DNA of 64,000 bases from Azospirillum humicireducens (GTDB lineage Bacteria > Pseudomonadota > Alphaproteobacteria > Azospirillales > Azospirillaceae), in the NCBI RefSeq assembly GCF_001639105.2, contig NZ_CP015285.1, forward strand, positions 233,501 through 297,500. The letters are read 5' to 3'. Positions 52,663 to 62,954 of this stretch are shown here, piece by piece. Each line of letters begins with the position of its first letter. The stretch's first letter is position 1. The notes under the pieces are model-generated. The model did not search any database. It was not told the DNA's origin and worked only from the letters and a program-made list of their open reading frames with translations. A program made the translations under genes and the position numbers.

Positions 52663-53118
52663 CAGGGTGGTGGCGCTGCAGTAGGCCCAGTCCTCGCCCT
52701 GCAGCCCGAAGAAGGCGGCGACCGGCTTGGCGCCGGACCGGTCGACGACGACGCGGAACCGGCTGCCGGTGCAGGCGCCCTGGGGTTGCTTGGCGAAGGG
52801 CAGCTTGACGTGCTTGGACTTCAGGCAGGCGTCCGACATCTTCGGCGGTGCGGCCGGACCGTCCACCTTCTTGCCGTTCAGCACCATGTAGTAGTTGGTG
52901 GCCAGACCGCCCTTCACGTCGGCCTTCACCTCGATCTTGCCGAAGCGCGACTTGTAGAGGCCGGTTTCCTGCTCGCCGTCCGGGGTGCCGCTCGGCAGCG
53001 GACGGAAGGAGATGGCAGCGCAGGAGGGCGGATCCTTGGCCTCCGCCGGGGTGGAGACAGCGGCGACAGCGGCGAGGCCGCCGGCCAGCAGAAGGGCGGC
53101 GGTACGGATGGACGGCAT
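52660..53118 (-). CDS. Secreted protein of unknown function
   Basis: 152 residues. The signal peptide MPSIRTAALLLAGGLAAVAA with a cleavage site near TPAEAK indicates export to the periplasm. The mature part contains four Cys (SCAAISF, DACLKSK, GACTGSRF, YCSATTL), probably two disulfides, and a strand-rich middle (RFGKIEVKADVKGGLATNYY, RFRVVVDRSGAKPVAAFFG). An AAAGGGG ribosome-binding site lies 7 bases before the ATG. It follows the thioesterase gene by 29 bp and is probably the last gene of the thi operon transcript. No family recognised. Confidence 0.74.
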   Translation of the reverse strand: MPSIRTAALLLAGGLAAVAAVSTPAEAKDPPSCAAISFRPLPSGTPDGEQETGLYKSRFGKIEVKADVKGGLATNYYMVLNGKKVDGPAAPPKMSDACLKSKHVKLPFAKQPQGACTGSRFRVVVDRSGAKPVAAFFGLQGEDWAYCSATTL

Positions 53119-53147
53119 GGAAACCCCTTTTCGAACCGGATGGACCA

Positions 53148-53591
53148 TCATTTCGGCATCACGCAGAAGGTCGTCTGCTGCATCAGGGCACAGTCCTTCT
53201 CCACCCCGCCATCCAGCATCGACACCTCGACCTGGGTGATGACCAGGGTGCGGCCCGGCTTCACCACGCGGGCGCGGGCGATCATGACGTCGCCCTTGGC
53301 CGGCGACATCAGGTTGATCTTGAACTCCACCGCCAGCACCTCCGCCCCGGCGGGCATCAGGCTCAGCGCGGCATAGCCGCCGGCATTGTCGGCCAGCGTG
53401 CTGACCATGCCGGCATGGAAGAAGCCGTGCTGCTGCGTCAGGTCGGCGCGGAAGGGCAGCCGCATCTCGCAGAAGCCGGGCTCCATCGCCGCCATCTCGA
53501 TGCCGAGCGTCCTGCAGATCGGCTGCTGTTCGAAGGAGGCGAGGCAGCGCGCCTTCCAGTCGGGGGTACGGGGGTCGAAGGTGGCGGGCAC
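53148..53591 (-). CDS. PaaI-like hotdog-fold thioesterase
   Basis: 147 residues. A single 4HBT/PaaI thioesterase fold with the family segment TQQHGFFHAGMVSTLADNAGGYAA (active-site region HGG/HxGxxxxLAD) followed by AVEFKINLMSPAKGDVMIA. It should hydrolyse acyl-CoA thioesters; substrate unknown. The start is a GTG with GGAG about 10 bases upstream. It lies 107 bp after thiG on the same strand, so read-through from the thiamine operon is possible, but a functional link with thiamine is not evident. Confidence 0.88.
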   Translation of the reverse strand: MPATFDPRTPDWKARCLASFEQQPICRTLGIEMAAMEPGFCEMRLPFRADLTQQHGFFHAGMVSTLADNAGGYAALSLMPAGAEVLAVEFKINLMSPAKGDVMIARARVVKPGRTLVITQVEVSMLDGGVEKDCALMQQTTFCVMPK

Positions 53592-53698
53592 GGTCGGAGG
53601 TCTCCGGCTTGAGGGGCGCTCTCGCGACAGCCTGCGTCAGCCGCCGCGCCGGATCAAGCGGCCGATTGGACAACCGTAAGGGGCACCCCCCTTCGCCG

Positions 53699-54797
<1,099 letters not shown>

Positions 54798-54801
<4 letters not shown>

Positions 54802-55979
54802 GCGGCGGCTCCTGTGGCAAGGAAACGGTCGGCGGCGAAGGGGCGCAGCAGCGGGTCGGTCTCGCCGGTCAGCACCAGACGGGCGATGCCGTCGGCGGTG
54901 ACCGGGGTCAGCAGAATGCCGTTGCGGTGGTGGCCGGTGGCATGGATCAGGCCGGGAATGCCGCTCTCGCCCAGGATCGGCGCATCGTCGCGGCTGCCGG
55001 GACGGAATCCGGCCCAGGCCTCCTCGATGGGCAGCTCGGCGATGCCGGGCAGGGCGCGCCACGCCCCCTCCAGCAGCGCGAACTGGCCGCCGGCGGTCAG
55101 CCGGTCGTCGAAGCCGCGTTCCTCCGTCGTGGCGCCGATCAGCAGCCGGCCGTCCAGCCGCGGGATCAGGTAGGTGCCGGGCGTCCACACCACATGGCGC
55201 AGCAGCGGCAGCCGGGCGTCCATGCGCAGGCACACCATCTGCCCCTTGACCGGCCGCACCGGCGGTTTCGCGGCGGGCGGCAGCCCCGGCACGCCGGCCG
55301 ACCATGCTCCGGCGGCCAGAATCACCCGGTCGGCCCGGTGCAGAGTTGCAGCAACCCGCACCCCGACGGCGCGACCGCCCTCCACCGCCAGCGCCACCTC
55401 GCCGCACTGCTCGTGCAGGCGGGCACCGGCGGCCAGGGCGGCGCGCTGCAGGGCGGCTGCGACCTTGCGGTTGTCGACCTGATGGTCGCCGGCACAGAAC
55501 AGGGCACCGGCCACGCCCGGCTGCAGGAATGGCTCGCGCCGCCGCACCTCGGCCCCGCTCAGCCACTCGACCGGCAGGCCGAGGTCGCGCTGGAAGCCGT
55601 GCAGGAAGCGGACCTTGGCGGCATCGTCGGCGGTGAGCGCGATGACCATGGTGCCTTCGGTGCGGAGATCGACCGCCATGCCGCTGGCCGCCTCCAGGTC
55701 GCGGGCGAAGTCGGGCCACAGCGCCTGCGAGGCGCGGGTCAGCGGCAGCAGCCCGTCCTCGCCCGGCTCGGTTTCGACACAGGCGGCCAGCATGCCGCCG
55801 GCGGCATGGGTGGCGCCGCGGCCGGCCTGCCCCCGTTCGAACAGCTCGACGCGGCAGCCGGCCGCCGCCAGCCTCCAGGCGATGGCAAGGCCGATGCAGC
55901 CGGCACCGATGACGGCGACGGACGGGCGGAGTCCGGAGTCGGGAACGGAAAATGGATGCGGATCTGGCGCATGGATCAT
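54798..55979 (-). CDS. thiO: Glycine oxidase ThiO
   Basis: 393 residues. FAD-dependent oxidase supplying dehydroglycine for thiazole synthesis. The N-terminal FAD motif is VAVIGAGCIGLAIAWRLAAA; later motifs are GATHAAGGMLA, AGAWSAGVPGLPP and GFRPGSRDDAPILGESGIPG with HATGHHRNGILLTP. First gene of the thiO-thiS-thiG operon. The ATG at 55979 has its ribosome-binding site (AAGGGAG) inside the conserved 3' end of the TPP riboswitch, so translation should be switched off by thiamine pyrophosphate. Confidence 0.96.
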
Positions 55980-55984
55980 GCGGC

Positions 55985-56065
55985 GGCTCCCTTCGCTGGA
56001 ATTACCCAGACAGGTTCGATGGGTGTGTTCTCAGCCGCGCGACCACCGCACGGCACCCCAGGCCT
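55985..56065 (-). promoter_or_regulatory. TPP (THI-box) riboswitch controlling thiO-thiS-thiG
   Basis: Read on the minus strand, the element has the conserved GGGGTGC near its 5' end, the central CTGAGA, ACACCCATCGAACCTG and CTGGGTAATTCCAGCGAAGGGA, ending just before the thiO start. These are the THI-box landmarks. The GAAGGGA segment overlaps the ribosome-binding site, pointing to control of translation initiation. Confidence 0.96.
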
Positions 56066-56295
56066 ATGGCTTGCCTTATGCCAATGTTTCGCTGGCCCCA
56101 CAAGCGGAATCGGCGCCCACCCCATAAGGTTGTGCGACCAGATGCCACGGCCTGATAGGGAGTCTCCCGTATGAAGCCGGTGACCGATCGGAAGTTAAGC
56201 TATCCGCAAAATGTCCCGCAGCTGGGCTTCGGCGAAAGGATCGACGTTGCCAGGATGCGGAAACAAACAACAATATCGCCGAGGAATTGCCCATC

Positions 56296-58356
56296 ATGCT
56301 GTCCTTCTTCCGCTCCGACTCCTCGGCCGCCTCCGCCACAGCCACTGGCGTCGCTTCGTCCGCGGGCGCACCCCCCCAGACCGCGGCGGCCGGAGCGGTG
56401 GAGGCGCCGATCCGCAGCCTGTGCCTGCCGTCCGCACAGATCGGCGCCCCGGCACTGGAAGCGCTTGGTTTCGCCGCCGGCGCCCCGGCGCTGGTCGTCG
56501 GCTTCGTCTCGCCGCATGTCGATTTCGCCGCCACCGCCCGCGCGGTGCGCTCCGCCCTGCCGGCGGCGACGCAGCTGGTGCTGGTCTCCACCGCGGGTGA
56601 ACTGTGCGCGGCGGAGGGGCAGCCGCTCTACCGCAAGGCCGGCGACCGCTGGGACAGCGTGGTCCTGCAATCCTTCAGTCCGCGCCTGTTCGCCGGGGTC
56701 AGCATCCACACCGTCCCGCTCCATTGCGAGGATCTGCGTGGCGGCCGGCCGACCCGCGATGTGCCGGCGAGGGTGGAGGCGATCCGCGGCGAACTGGACC
56801 GCGTCCGGGTTCCTTTCGCGGTGGACAGCCACGATACGGTGGCGCTGACCTTCATCGACGGGCTGTCGGCCAGCGAAAGCTGGTTCATGGAGGCGGTCTA
56901 CCGCTCCGGCCATTTCCCCTGCCTGTTCATCGGCGGTTCGGCCGGCGGCACGCTCGACTTCCGCCACACCCGCCTGTTCGACGGCCAGCGCGTGCTGGAG
57001 AATTCCGCCCTGACCGTGTTTCTGAAGATGGCGCCCGGCATCCGCTACGGCATCTTCAAGTCGCAGAACTTCCGCCCGACCCAGACCCGCTTCGCGGTGG
57101 TGGACGCCGACCCGATGCGCCGGATCGTGCGCGGCGTGATCGACCGCGACGGCTTCGAGGTGGTGAGCTTCATCGACGCGCTGGCCAAGGCGCTGCAGTG
57201 CAAGCCGCAGGAGCTTCCGGCCAGGCTCGCCAAGAACACCTTCGCCATCGAGATGGAGGGGGAACTGTTCGTCCGCTCCATCTCCGGCTTCGATTTCGAG
57301 AAGGGGGAGGTCGCCTTCTATTGCGACGTCAATCCCGGCGATTCGCTGTGCCTGGTGGAGGCGACCGACTTCGTCCGCCAGACGGAGGACGACCTCACGG
57401 CCTATCTGCGCGGCAAGCCGCGGCCGGCGGGCGCGATCCTGAACGACTGCATCCTGCGGCGACTGAACAACTCCGACCAGCTGTCGCGGCTGCATGCCTT
57501 CGACGGGCTGGCCGCCGCCGGCTTCTCCACCTTCGGTGAATTGCTGGGCATCAACATCAACCAGACCCTGTCGGCGCTGATGTTCTTCGAGGTCCCGCCC
57601 GGCACCGCCTTTTCCGACGACATGGTCGACCGCTTTCCGGTCCATTACGCCCGGTTCCAGAGCTATTTCATCGCCACCCGCTACAACCGGCTGGAACTGC
57701 TGAGCCGCATCCGCAACAGCGTGATCGAGCGGATGCACAGCTATCTCGATGCCCTGGTCACGCTGAACAGCGGCGTCCAGGAAACCGCCAGCTACGCCGC
57801 GCGCATCGGCGGCTCCATGTCCGCCATCGAGGCGACGTTGAACCGTCACGCCAGCCTGTTCGATGGCCATGACGAACGGAAGGAGGAGCTGGTCCGCGAG
57901 TTCGCCCAGCTGTCCACCGTGGTCAAGAGCATCGAGAAGGTCCTGTCTGTGATCGACGGCATCGCCAGCCAGACCAACCTGCTGGCGCTCAACGCCACCA
58001 TCGAGGCGGCGCGGGCCGGTGAGGCGGGGCGGGGCTTCTCGGTGGTCGCGTCGGAGGTGCGCAAGCTCGCCAACGACACCAAGCAGACGCTGGGCGATAC
58101 CCGCCGCGCCATCGATCAGGTGGTGACCTCCGTCCGCTCGGTCGGCAGCCAGCTGGACGACACCAGCCTCCGCATGGACGAGGCCGCCACCGCGGCCCAC
58201 GCCCTGCAGACCGACATCAACGCCGTCATCGATGAGGTCGAGGGGGCGCAGAAGGCCATCGAGGGCCGCCTGTCCGACCTGAACGACCATGCCCGGCGGA
58301 TGGAGGACATCAACCGCTACATCGGCTTCCTCAAGCAGCTCGACCGCGCCGGCTGA
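56296..58356 (+). CDS. Soluble methyl-accepting chemotaxis protein with FIST sensor
   Basis: 686 residues without transmembrane segments. The N-terminal FIST_N domain (about 60-260: [48 protein letters not shown]) and FIST_C (about 270-400: [20 protein letters not shown]) form an intracellular sensor thought to bind small ligands such as amino acids. The C-terminal half is an MCP signalling domain with the hairpin tip [21 protein letters not shown] (555-575), the CheA/CheW contact. It is therefore a cytoplasmic chemoreceptor. A GAGGAA ribosome-binding site lies about 10 bases upstream of the ATG at 56296. The gene is divergent from the thi operon, and no che genes are nearby. Confidence 0.93.
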   Translation: MLSFFRSDSSAASATATGVASSAGAPPQTAAAGAVEAPIRSLCLPSAQIGAPALEALGFAAGAPALVVGFVSPHVDFAATARAVRSALPAATQLVLVSTAGELCAAEGQPLYRKAGDRWDSVVLQSFSPRLFAGVSIHTVPLHCEDLRGGRPTRDVPARVEAIRGELDRVRVPFAVDSHDTVALTFIDGLSASESWFMEAVYRSGHFPCLFIGGSAGGTLDFRHTRLFDGQRVLENSALTVFLKMAPGIRYGIFKSQNFRPTQTRFAVVDADPMRRIVRGVIDRDGFEVVSFIDALAKALQCKPQELPARLAKNTFAIEMEGELFVRSISGFDFEKGEVAFYCDVNPGDSLCLVEATDFVRQTEDDLTAYLRGKPRPAGAILNDCILRRLNNSDQLSRLHAFDGLAAAGFSTFGELLGININQTLSALMFFEVPPGTAFSDDMVDRFPVHYARFQSYFIATRYNRLELLSRIRNSVIERMHSYLDALVTLNSGVQETASYAARIGGSMSAIEATLNRHASLFDGHDERKEELVREFAQLSTVVKSIEKVLSVIDGIASQTNLLALNATIEAARAGEAGRGFSVVASEVRKLANDTKQTLGDTRRAIDQVVTSVRSVGSQLDDTSLRMDEAATAAHALQTDINAVIDEVEGAQKAIEGRLSDLNDHARRMEDINRYIGFLKQLDRAG

Positions 58357-58378
58357 GGGTGCCGCGCCCCGTGGTTCC

Positions 58379-60568
58379 TCAGATCGCCAGCGCCTTCACC
58401 CGCTCGCGCAGGGTCTGGCGGGCGGCCTCCGCTTCGCCGCGGGCGGTCGCCAGCTCGCGGGCCAGCGCGTCGATGCGGTTTTCGGCCTCCGCCATCTTCG
58501 CCAGCGTGCGCTTGTGCAGGTCGCTGTCGGCCGGCAGTGCCTGCAGGTTCTCGCGCAGGCGCTCCTGGTCGGCGATGCGCTCCGCCCGGTCGCGCTCCAG
58601 TTCGGCGATGCGGCGCTCCTTCCCGGCGACGGCGCCGCGCAGGCCGGCCAGCGTGGTCAGCGCCTGACGCACCTCCGCCGGCAGTTCGGCCGCGTCGGCG
58701 CGGGCGGCGATCTGGTCGGCGGTCAGGTCGGTCAGGACGATCCGCTCCTGCCGCGGCCGTTCCAGCGTCACGGTCAGCGTCACCGTCTTGCCGGCCGGCA
58801 CCGCCAGCGGCAGGCGGTAGGCGGCGGCGGTCGCGTCCGGCTTGCCGCCCACCGGTTCGGCCAGTTCCCAGCCGGGGCGGCGCGGATGCTCGATGATCAG
58901 GCTGCGGTCGCTGTCGGGGGCGCCGGCGACGCTGTAGGTGGTGCTTTGCCGGTCGGTCACCGACAGGGTCAGCACGCCATCGGCGATGGTCGCGCGGGAC
59001 AGGCGGCGTCCCGGCTTCTCCTCGCGGTCGACGGTCACCGCCTGATCGACGGCGAAGGACAGCAGCCGGCTGTCGCCCGCCGGCAGCGTCGCCATGCGGG
59101 CATCGCCGACATAGGCGCTGGCCGCGGCGCCGCTTCCATCGGACTTCGAAGCACGGTCGTAGAAGGTCAGCAGCCCCGGCGGCAAGGCGGTGTCGCCGTC
59201 GTTGCGCAGCCGCAGCGAGGCCAGCGGGTGGCGGCCGTCGCTGGCGGGCTGGTAGAGCGCCACCCGCTCCACCGGCAGCGCGCGCGCGGCGATGGGCATC
59301 ATCAGGGTTCCGCCATTCGGCACGGTGACCGGCTGCGGATAGCGGAACAGCACTTGGGCGCCCTCGGCGGCGCCGGCCTCGGCGCTGCGCACGGCGGCGA
59401 CGGCCGGCGTCCCGGCGGCGGACCCATAGGGCGCGGTCTTGGCAAGCGGTTGGGCCATCGGCGCCGGAGCGGCGGCCATCGGAGGGGGAGGGGCGGCCAT
59501 GGCGGCGCCCGGCGGTGGCGCGGCCCGCGATGATTCCGCCTGCGGGCGCATCGCCGCGCGGGTCTCGTCAAGCGTCACCGTGCCCTCGTCGGCGCTGGGC
59601 AGCACGCGGCCAAGAACCTCCACCGGCACTTCCGGCCGCTCGACGAAGTAAGGCGTGTAGAGTGCCTGTCGCAGGGTGACCGGGTTGCCCGACACCACGG
59701 TCAGGTCGACGCCGCGCCAATCCTCGCCGCTGAGATTCTCCAGCACGGCCCAGCCCTGCAACGCGCCGCGTCCGCTCTGCGACTGCCCATCCTGTGCGGC
59801 AGCGCCGTCCGTGCCCAGGCTGAGCCGGTAGGTCGCCTTCCACAGCGGAGTCGCCGCGACATAGCCGACGCGGACGCGGCGCTCGCCGGCCGCCTGGGGA
59901 TCGCGGGGCGCGTTGCTGTGCACGGTCAGCCGCCGCCGCTCGCGCCGGGCATTGTCCGCCACCGCGGACAGCGCCTTGTCGATCTGGGCCTGCACCGCCG
60001 GATCGGTGAAGCGCAGCGTGTCGGCCTCCTCCAGCACCAGCTGGCGCAGGCCGTCCGCCGTCATCAACGTCACCCGGTGCCGGGTGGCGGTGGCGCCGTC
60101 GTTGCCGGGCAGCCGCACCGTCTCCTCGGTCACCGACATCAGCCGGCCGGTCAGCTGGCGCGATCCGCCGGCCATGACCTCCGCCCCCTGCATGGCGCTC
60201 AGCAGCGCCGCGGGGGAGGTCAGGTCGCCGGGCGAGAAGGGCAGCTCGCGGAAGGCGGTGTCCAGCGGCTCCGCCCCGGGCAGGCCGATGGTGCCGACGC
60301 CGCCCTTGTCGTCATAGACCACGATGCTTTTCAGCACGTCGTCGACCTGATCGCGCCGCACCTCCAGCGACAGGTCGGCGTCGCCGGTCACCGTCGCCTC
60401 ATATTCGAAATAGCCGACGCCGCCGGTGGACAGCAGGACCCGCGTCAGCGCCAGCTGCCCGCCCCCCGGTCCGTTCCCCCCCGGTCCATTGGCCGTTCCG
60501 GTCGCCGCGAAGGCGCCCGGTGCCGCCATCAGCAGGGCGGTGGAGGCGAGAAGGATGGCGCGGGTCAT
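58379..60568 (-). CDS. Secreted DUF4139 family protein
   Basis: 729 residues. A signal peptide (MTRAILLASTALLMAAPGAF) implies periplasmic or surface location. The large DUF4139-type body has an N-terminal part (LDTAFRELPFSPGDLTSPAA), RVRVGYVAATPLWKATYRLS and WAVLENLSGEDWRGVDLTVV, typical of this family. A low-complexity Ala/Pro/Met linker (AAPPPGAAMAAPPPPMAAAP, about 350-372) separates it from the C-terminal half, which ends in an about 100-residue coiled coil (AELERDRAERIADQERLREN). Function unknown; mucoidy-inhibitor-like relatives exist. A GGAGAG ribosome-binding site lies 8 bases before the ATG. Convergent with the chemoreceptor. Confidence 0.88.
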   Translation of the reverse strand: MTRAILLASTALLMAAPGAFAATGTANGPGGNGPGGGQLALTRVLLSTGGVGYFEYEATVTGDADLSLEVRRDQVDDVLKSIVVYDDKGGVGTIGLPGAEPLDTAFRELPFSPGDLTSPAALLSAMQGAEVMAGGSRQLTGRLMSVTEETVRLPGNDGATATRHRVTLMTADGLRQLVLEEADTLRFTDPAVQAQIDKALSAVADNARRERRRLTVHSNAPRDPQAAGERRVRVGYVAATPLWKATYRLSLGTDGAAAQDGQSQSGRGALQGWAVLENLSGEDWRGVDLTVVSGNPVTLRQALYTPYFVERPEVPVEVLGRVLPSADEGTVTLDETRAAMRPQAESSRAAPPPGAAMAAPPPPMAAAPAPMAQPLAKTAPYGSAAGTPAVAAVRSAEAGAAEGAQVLFRYPQPVTVPNGGTLMMPIAARALPVERVALYQPASDGRHPLASLRLRNDGDTALPPGLLTFYDRASKSDGSGAAASAYVGDARMATLPAGDSRLLSFAVDQAVTVDREEKPGRRLSRATIADGVLTLSVTDRQSTTYSVAGAPDSDRSLIIEHPRRPGWELAEPVGGKPDATAAAYRLPLAVPAGKTVTLTVTLERPRQERIVLTDLTADQIAARADAAELPAEVRQALTTLAGLRGAVAGKERRIAELERDRAERIADQERLRENLQALPADSDLHKRTLAKMAEAENRIDALARELATARGEAEAARQTLRERVKALAI

Positions 60569-60939
60569 GATGGATCTCTCCGGTTCTGTGGCTCCCGGTC
60601 ACCGGCATAGGCGCGAAATCGGGCGGGAATAGGGAGAGCGTCGCGGTCCGGCGGGCAGACCCCGCAGACCGTCAGGGCGTGGCCGCCAGCCAGCGTTCCA
60701 TCATCATGGTCCAAAGCGGCGCGGGAGCCGCGGCGGCCGGACGGGGCAGGGCCGCCGCCGCGCAGGGTGTATGATTTGCCGCATGATGCGTGGAATGGTG
60801 GGCGCAACGCTCCTGCGCCGGACGGCGGTTGCCGTCGGCGGGCAGGCGCCGTGCCGTCCTGGCGGTCGGGGACGGGGCGCGCTGGGGCGGCGCCAGCGGC
60901 GCCGGGGCGTTGCGGCTGGGCATGGTCGCTCGCGGCCCG
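60569..60939. other. Intergenic region between the DUF4139 gene and a small gene
   Basis: 371 bp of GC-rich sequence. Several open frames cross it on both strands, but they are Arg/Pro/Ala-rich, lack ribosome-binding sites and look like frame shadows. It must include the DUF4139 promoter. No clear hairpin or operator was recognised. Confidence 0.4.
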
Positions 60940-61125
60940 TCAGCCGAACCGGCCGACCGAGCGCGCCGAGTCGAGGTGGCGCCTCGCCTCGCCCAGCAAC
61001 AGCCGGTGCTGCGCCAGCGTTTCGCGAACCGATCCGTGCTGTCCATAGACCCGCACCTCGTTCAGCAGACGATCGGCGCGGTCGAGCAGGGCCAGACGCT
61101 CCAGGCAATGATCGATGTTCGACAT
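60940..61125 (-). CDS. Small conserved-looking protein of unknown function
   Basis: 61 residues. A GGGGAG ribosome-binding site 8 bases before the ATG at 61125 supports translation. The protein is mostly helical and charged: NIDHCLERLALLDRADRLL and SVRETLAQHRLLLGEARRHL, ending in a short basic tail. No signal peptide or membrane segment; one Cys. It is divergent from the OmpR-type regulator about 250 bp away and may share its promoter region. I do not recognise a family. Confidence 0.65.
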   Translation of the reverse strand: MSNIDHCLERLALLDRADRLLNEVRVYGQHGSVRETLAQHRLLLGEARRHLDSARSVGRFG

Positions 61126-61373
61126 GGCTGTGCTCCCCATCGCGGCAACGGTCCGGCGCCCTGTGGCGGGGGACCGTTCCTTGTCGATGGCCGGCATTTA
61201 AACCGCAGCGTGTTTCCGGTTAATGTCCGTGAAGGGGTGATTTTGTGTCGCCGGTGCAGAATGCGATTTCAACGGACTCACGCGGAGGGGCAGGAGGCCG
61301 CACCCGTTACGGGGTTGTAACGCATTGCGTGGCGCTCGCGCGTGAGATAAGAAGGTTTGGGGAGGTAACAGGC

Positions 61374-62087
61374 ATGCACATTCTCGCGGTCGACGACGAT
61401 GAGCCGATTCGGGAGCTTTTGGCCTCATATCTGGCGGGGGAAGGCTACCGGGTCACCACGGCGCACGACACCGTTTCGGCCAAGCAGGCCCTGGACGGCG
61501 ATCCTGTCGACCTCGTGGTCTGCGACTTGCGCCTCCCCGATGGCGACGGGCTGGGCCTTGTCCGTCAGATCCGCACCGATTCGCAGATCCCCGTCATCAT
61601 CCTGTCCTCCAAGGATCAGGACGTCGACCGCATCGTCGGGCTGGAGCTGGGCGCCGACGATTACCTGACCAAGCCTTTCAACCCGCGCGAGTTGCTGGCC
61701 CGCATCAAGGCGGTGCTGCGCCGCGTCTCCAACGATGCGCGCCCGCCGCGCAACCCGGACGAGCTGCGCGCCGTCGTGCAGTTCGCCAACTGGGAACTCG
61801 ACCTCACCGCCCAGCGCCTGCGCGGGCAGGAGGGGCGCGAGGTGGAGTTGACCAAGGCGGAGTTCGGCCTGCTCGCCGCCTTCGTGAAGCGGCCGCAGCG
61901 GGTGCTGACCCGCGACCAGCTGCTCGACCTCACCCGTGTCGACGGGGCGGAGGTGTTCGACCGCTCCATCGACGTGCTGATCCTGCGTCTGCGCCGCAAG
62001 ATCGAGGCGAACCCGAAGGAACCCCGCATCATCAAGACCGAACGCGGTGCCGGCTACGTCTTCGACGCCAAGGTGCGCACGGTCTGA
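61374..62087 (+). CDS. OmpR/PhoB-family response regulator
   Basis: 237 residues. The receiver domain (about 1-115) has acidic pocket AVDDDEP, phospho-acceptor D in VVCDLRLPDGDG and Lys in YLTKPFNP. The C-terminal winged-helix DNA-binding domain (about 135-235) has VELTKAEFGLLAAFVKRPQR and RSIDVLILRLRRKIEANPKE, with ERGAGYVF. A GGGGAGG ribosome-binding site lies 9 bases before the ATG. No histidine kinase gene adjoins, so it is an orphan regulator in this window. Target genes unknown. Confidence 0.93.
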   Translation: MHILAVDDDEPIRELLASYLAGEGYRVTTAHDTVSAKQALDGDPVDLVVCDLRLPDGDGLGLVRQIRTDSQIPVIILSSKDQDVDRIVGLELGADDYLTKPFNPRELLARIKAVLRRVSNDARPPRNPDELRAVVQFANWELDLTAQRLRGQEGREVELTKAEFGLLAAFVKRPQRVLTRDQLLDLTRVDGAEVFDRSIDVLILRLRRKIEANPKEPRIIKTERGAGYVFDAKVRTV

Positions 62088-62194
62088 CCGGGCCCGCCGG
62101 GGGTGGCTATCCCGATGCCCCCCGGACGCACCGCTGGACGCTGTTCCGTCCCGGCGTTAGCCTTTCCGAAAAGCTCAGCGGAGAGGAAACGCGC

Positions 62195-62809
62195 GTGCCG
62201 GATCCCATCGATTTCTATTTCGACTTCGCCTCGCCCTACGGCTATTTCGCCAGCCTGCGCATCGACGAGCTGGCGGCCAAACACGGCCGCACCGTCACCT
62301 GGCGCCCGGTCCTGCTCGGCGCCATCTTCAAGGTGACGGGCATGAAGCCGAACCTTCAGCAGCCGTTGCGCGGCGAGTATCTGACCCATGACGTCGGCCG
62401 CATCGCCCGGCTGACCGGCGCGCCCTTCACCTTCCCCGACTCGGCCCCGGTCAACGGCGTCGCCGCCTCGCGCGCCTTCTACTGGCTGACCGACGGGCAT
62501 CCGGAGCAGGCGAAGCTTTTGGCCCGTGCGCTTTATCATGCGCATTTCGCCGAAGGGCGCGACATCGGCCCGGCCGAGACGGTGGCGGAGATCGCCGGGC
62601 GGACACTCGGCAGCCTGGGCATCGACCGGGCGGCGGCGGCGGCGGCGCTGCAGGACCCGACGGTCAAGGACCGGCTGCGCACCGAGACCGACGACGCGGT
62701 GGAGCGCGGCGTTTTCGGCTCCCCCTTCGTCATCGTCGACGGCGAGCCCTTCTGGGGTTGGGATCGGCTCGACATGGTCGACCGTTGGCTCGCCACCGGA
62801 GGCTGGTGA
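62195..62809 (+). CDS. 2-hydroxychromene-2-carboxylate isomerase / DsbA-like thioredoxin-fold protein
   Basis: 204 residues. Kappa-class GST-like DsbA fold: it starts IDFYFDFASPYGYFASLRID, with the Ser-Pro region SPYG in place of CxxC, then VTWRPVLLGAIFKVTG, and ends with GVFGSPFVIVDGEPFWGWDR, where the cis-Pro loop is SPF. This group includes HCCA isomerase of naphthalene catabolism, but many members have unknown roles with glutathione. The start is a GTG preceded by GAGGAAA. No aromatic-degradation genes are adjacent, so the substrate is uncertain. Confidence 0.86.
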   Translation: MPDPIDFYFDFASPYGYFASLRIDELAAKHGRTVTWRPVLLGAIFKVTGMKPNLQQPLRGEYLTHDVGRIARLTGAPFTFPDSAPVNGVAASRAFYWLTDGHPEQAKLLARALYHAHFAEGRDIGPAETVAEIAGRTLGSLGIDRAAAAAALQDPTVKDRLRTETDDAVERGVFGSPFVIVDGEPFWGWDRLDMVDRWLATGGW

Positions 62810-62954
62810 CCGCGCGGCAGGAGCCGGACTCCGAACCTTGTCGCAGCTGCGGAAAACACTGACGGTTGGGGCGGGCGAACCGCTATAAGTGTGGAGTAAG
62901 ACTTTCGTCGTGGCATCGGCGACGGCGCCACCTCCAGTTCCGGTTTGCCGCCCC

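Noticed and set aside
60672..61320. Overlapping open frames on both strands near 60.7-61.3 kb
   Set aside because: They are Arg/Pro/Ala-rich, lack ribosome-binding sites, and overlap the better supported 61-residue gene.
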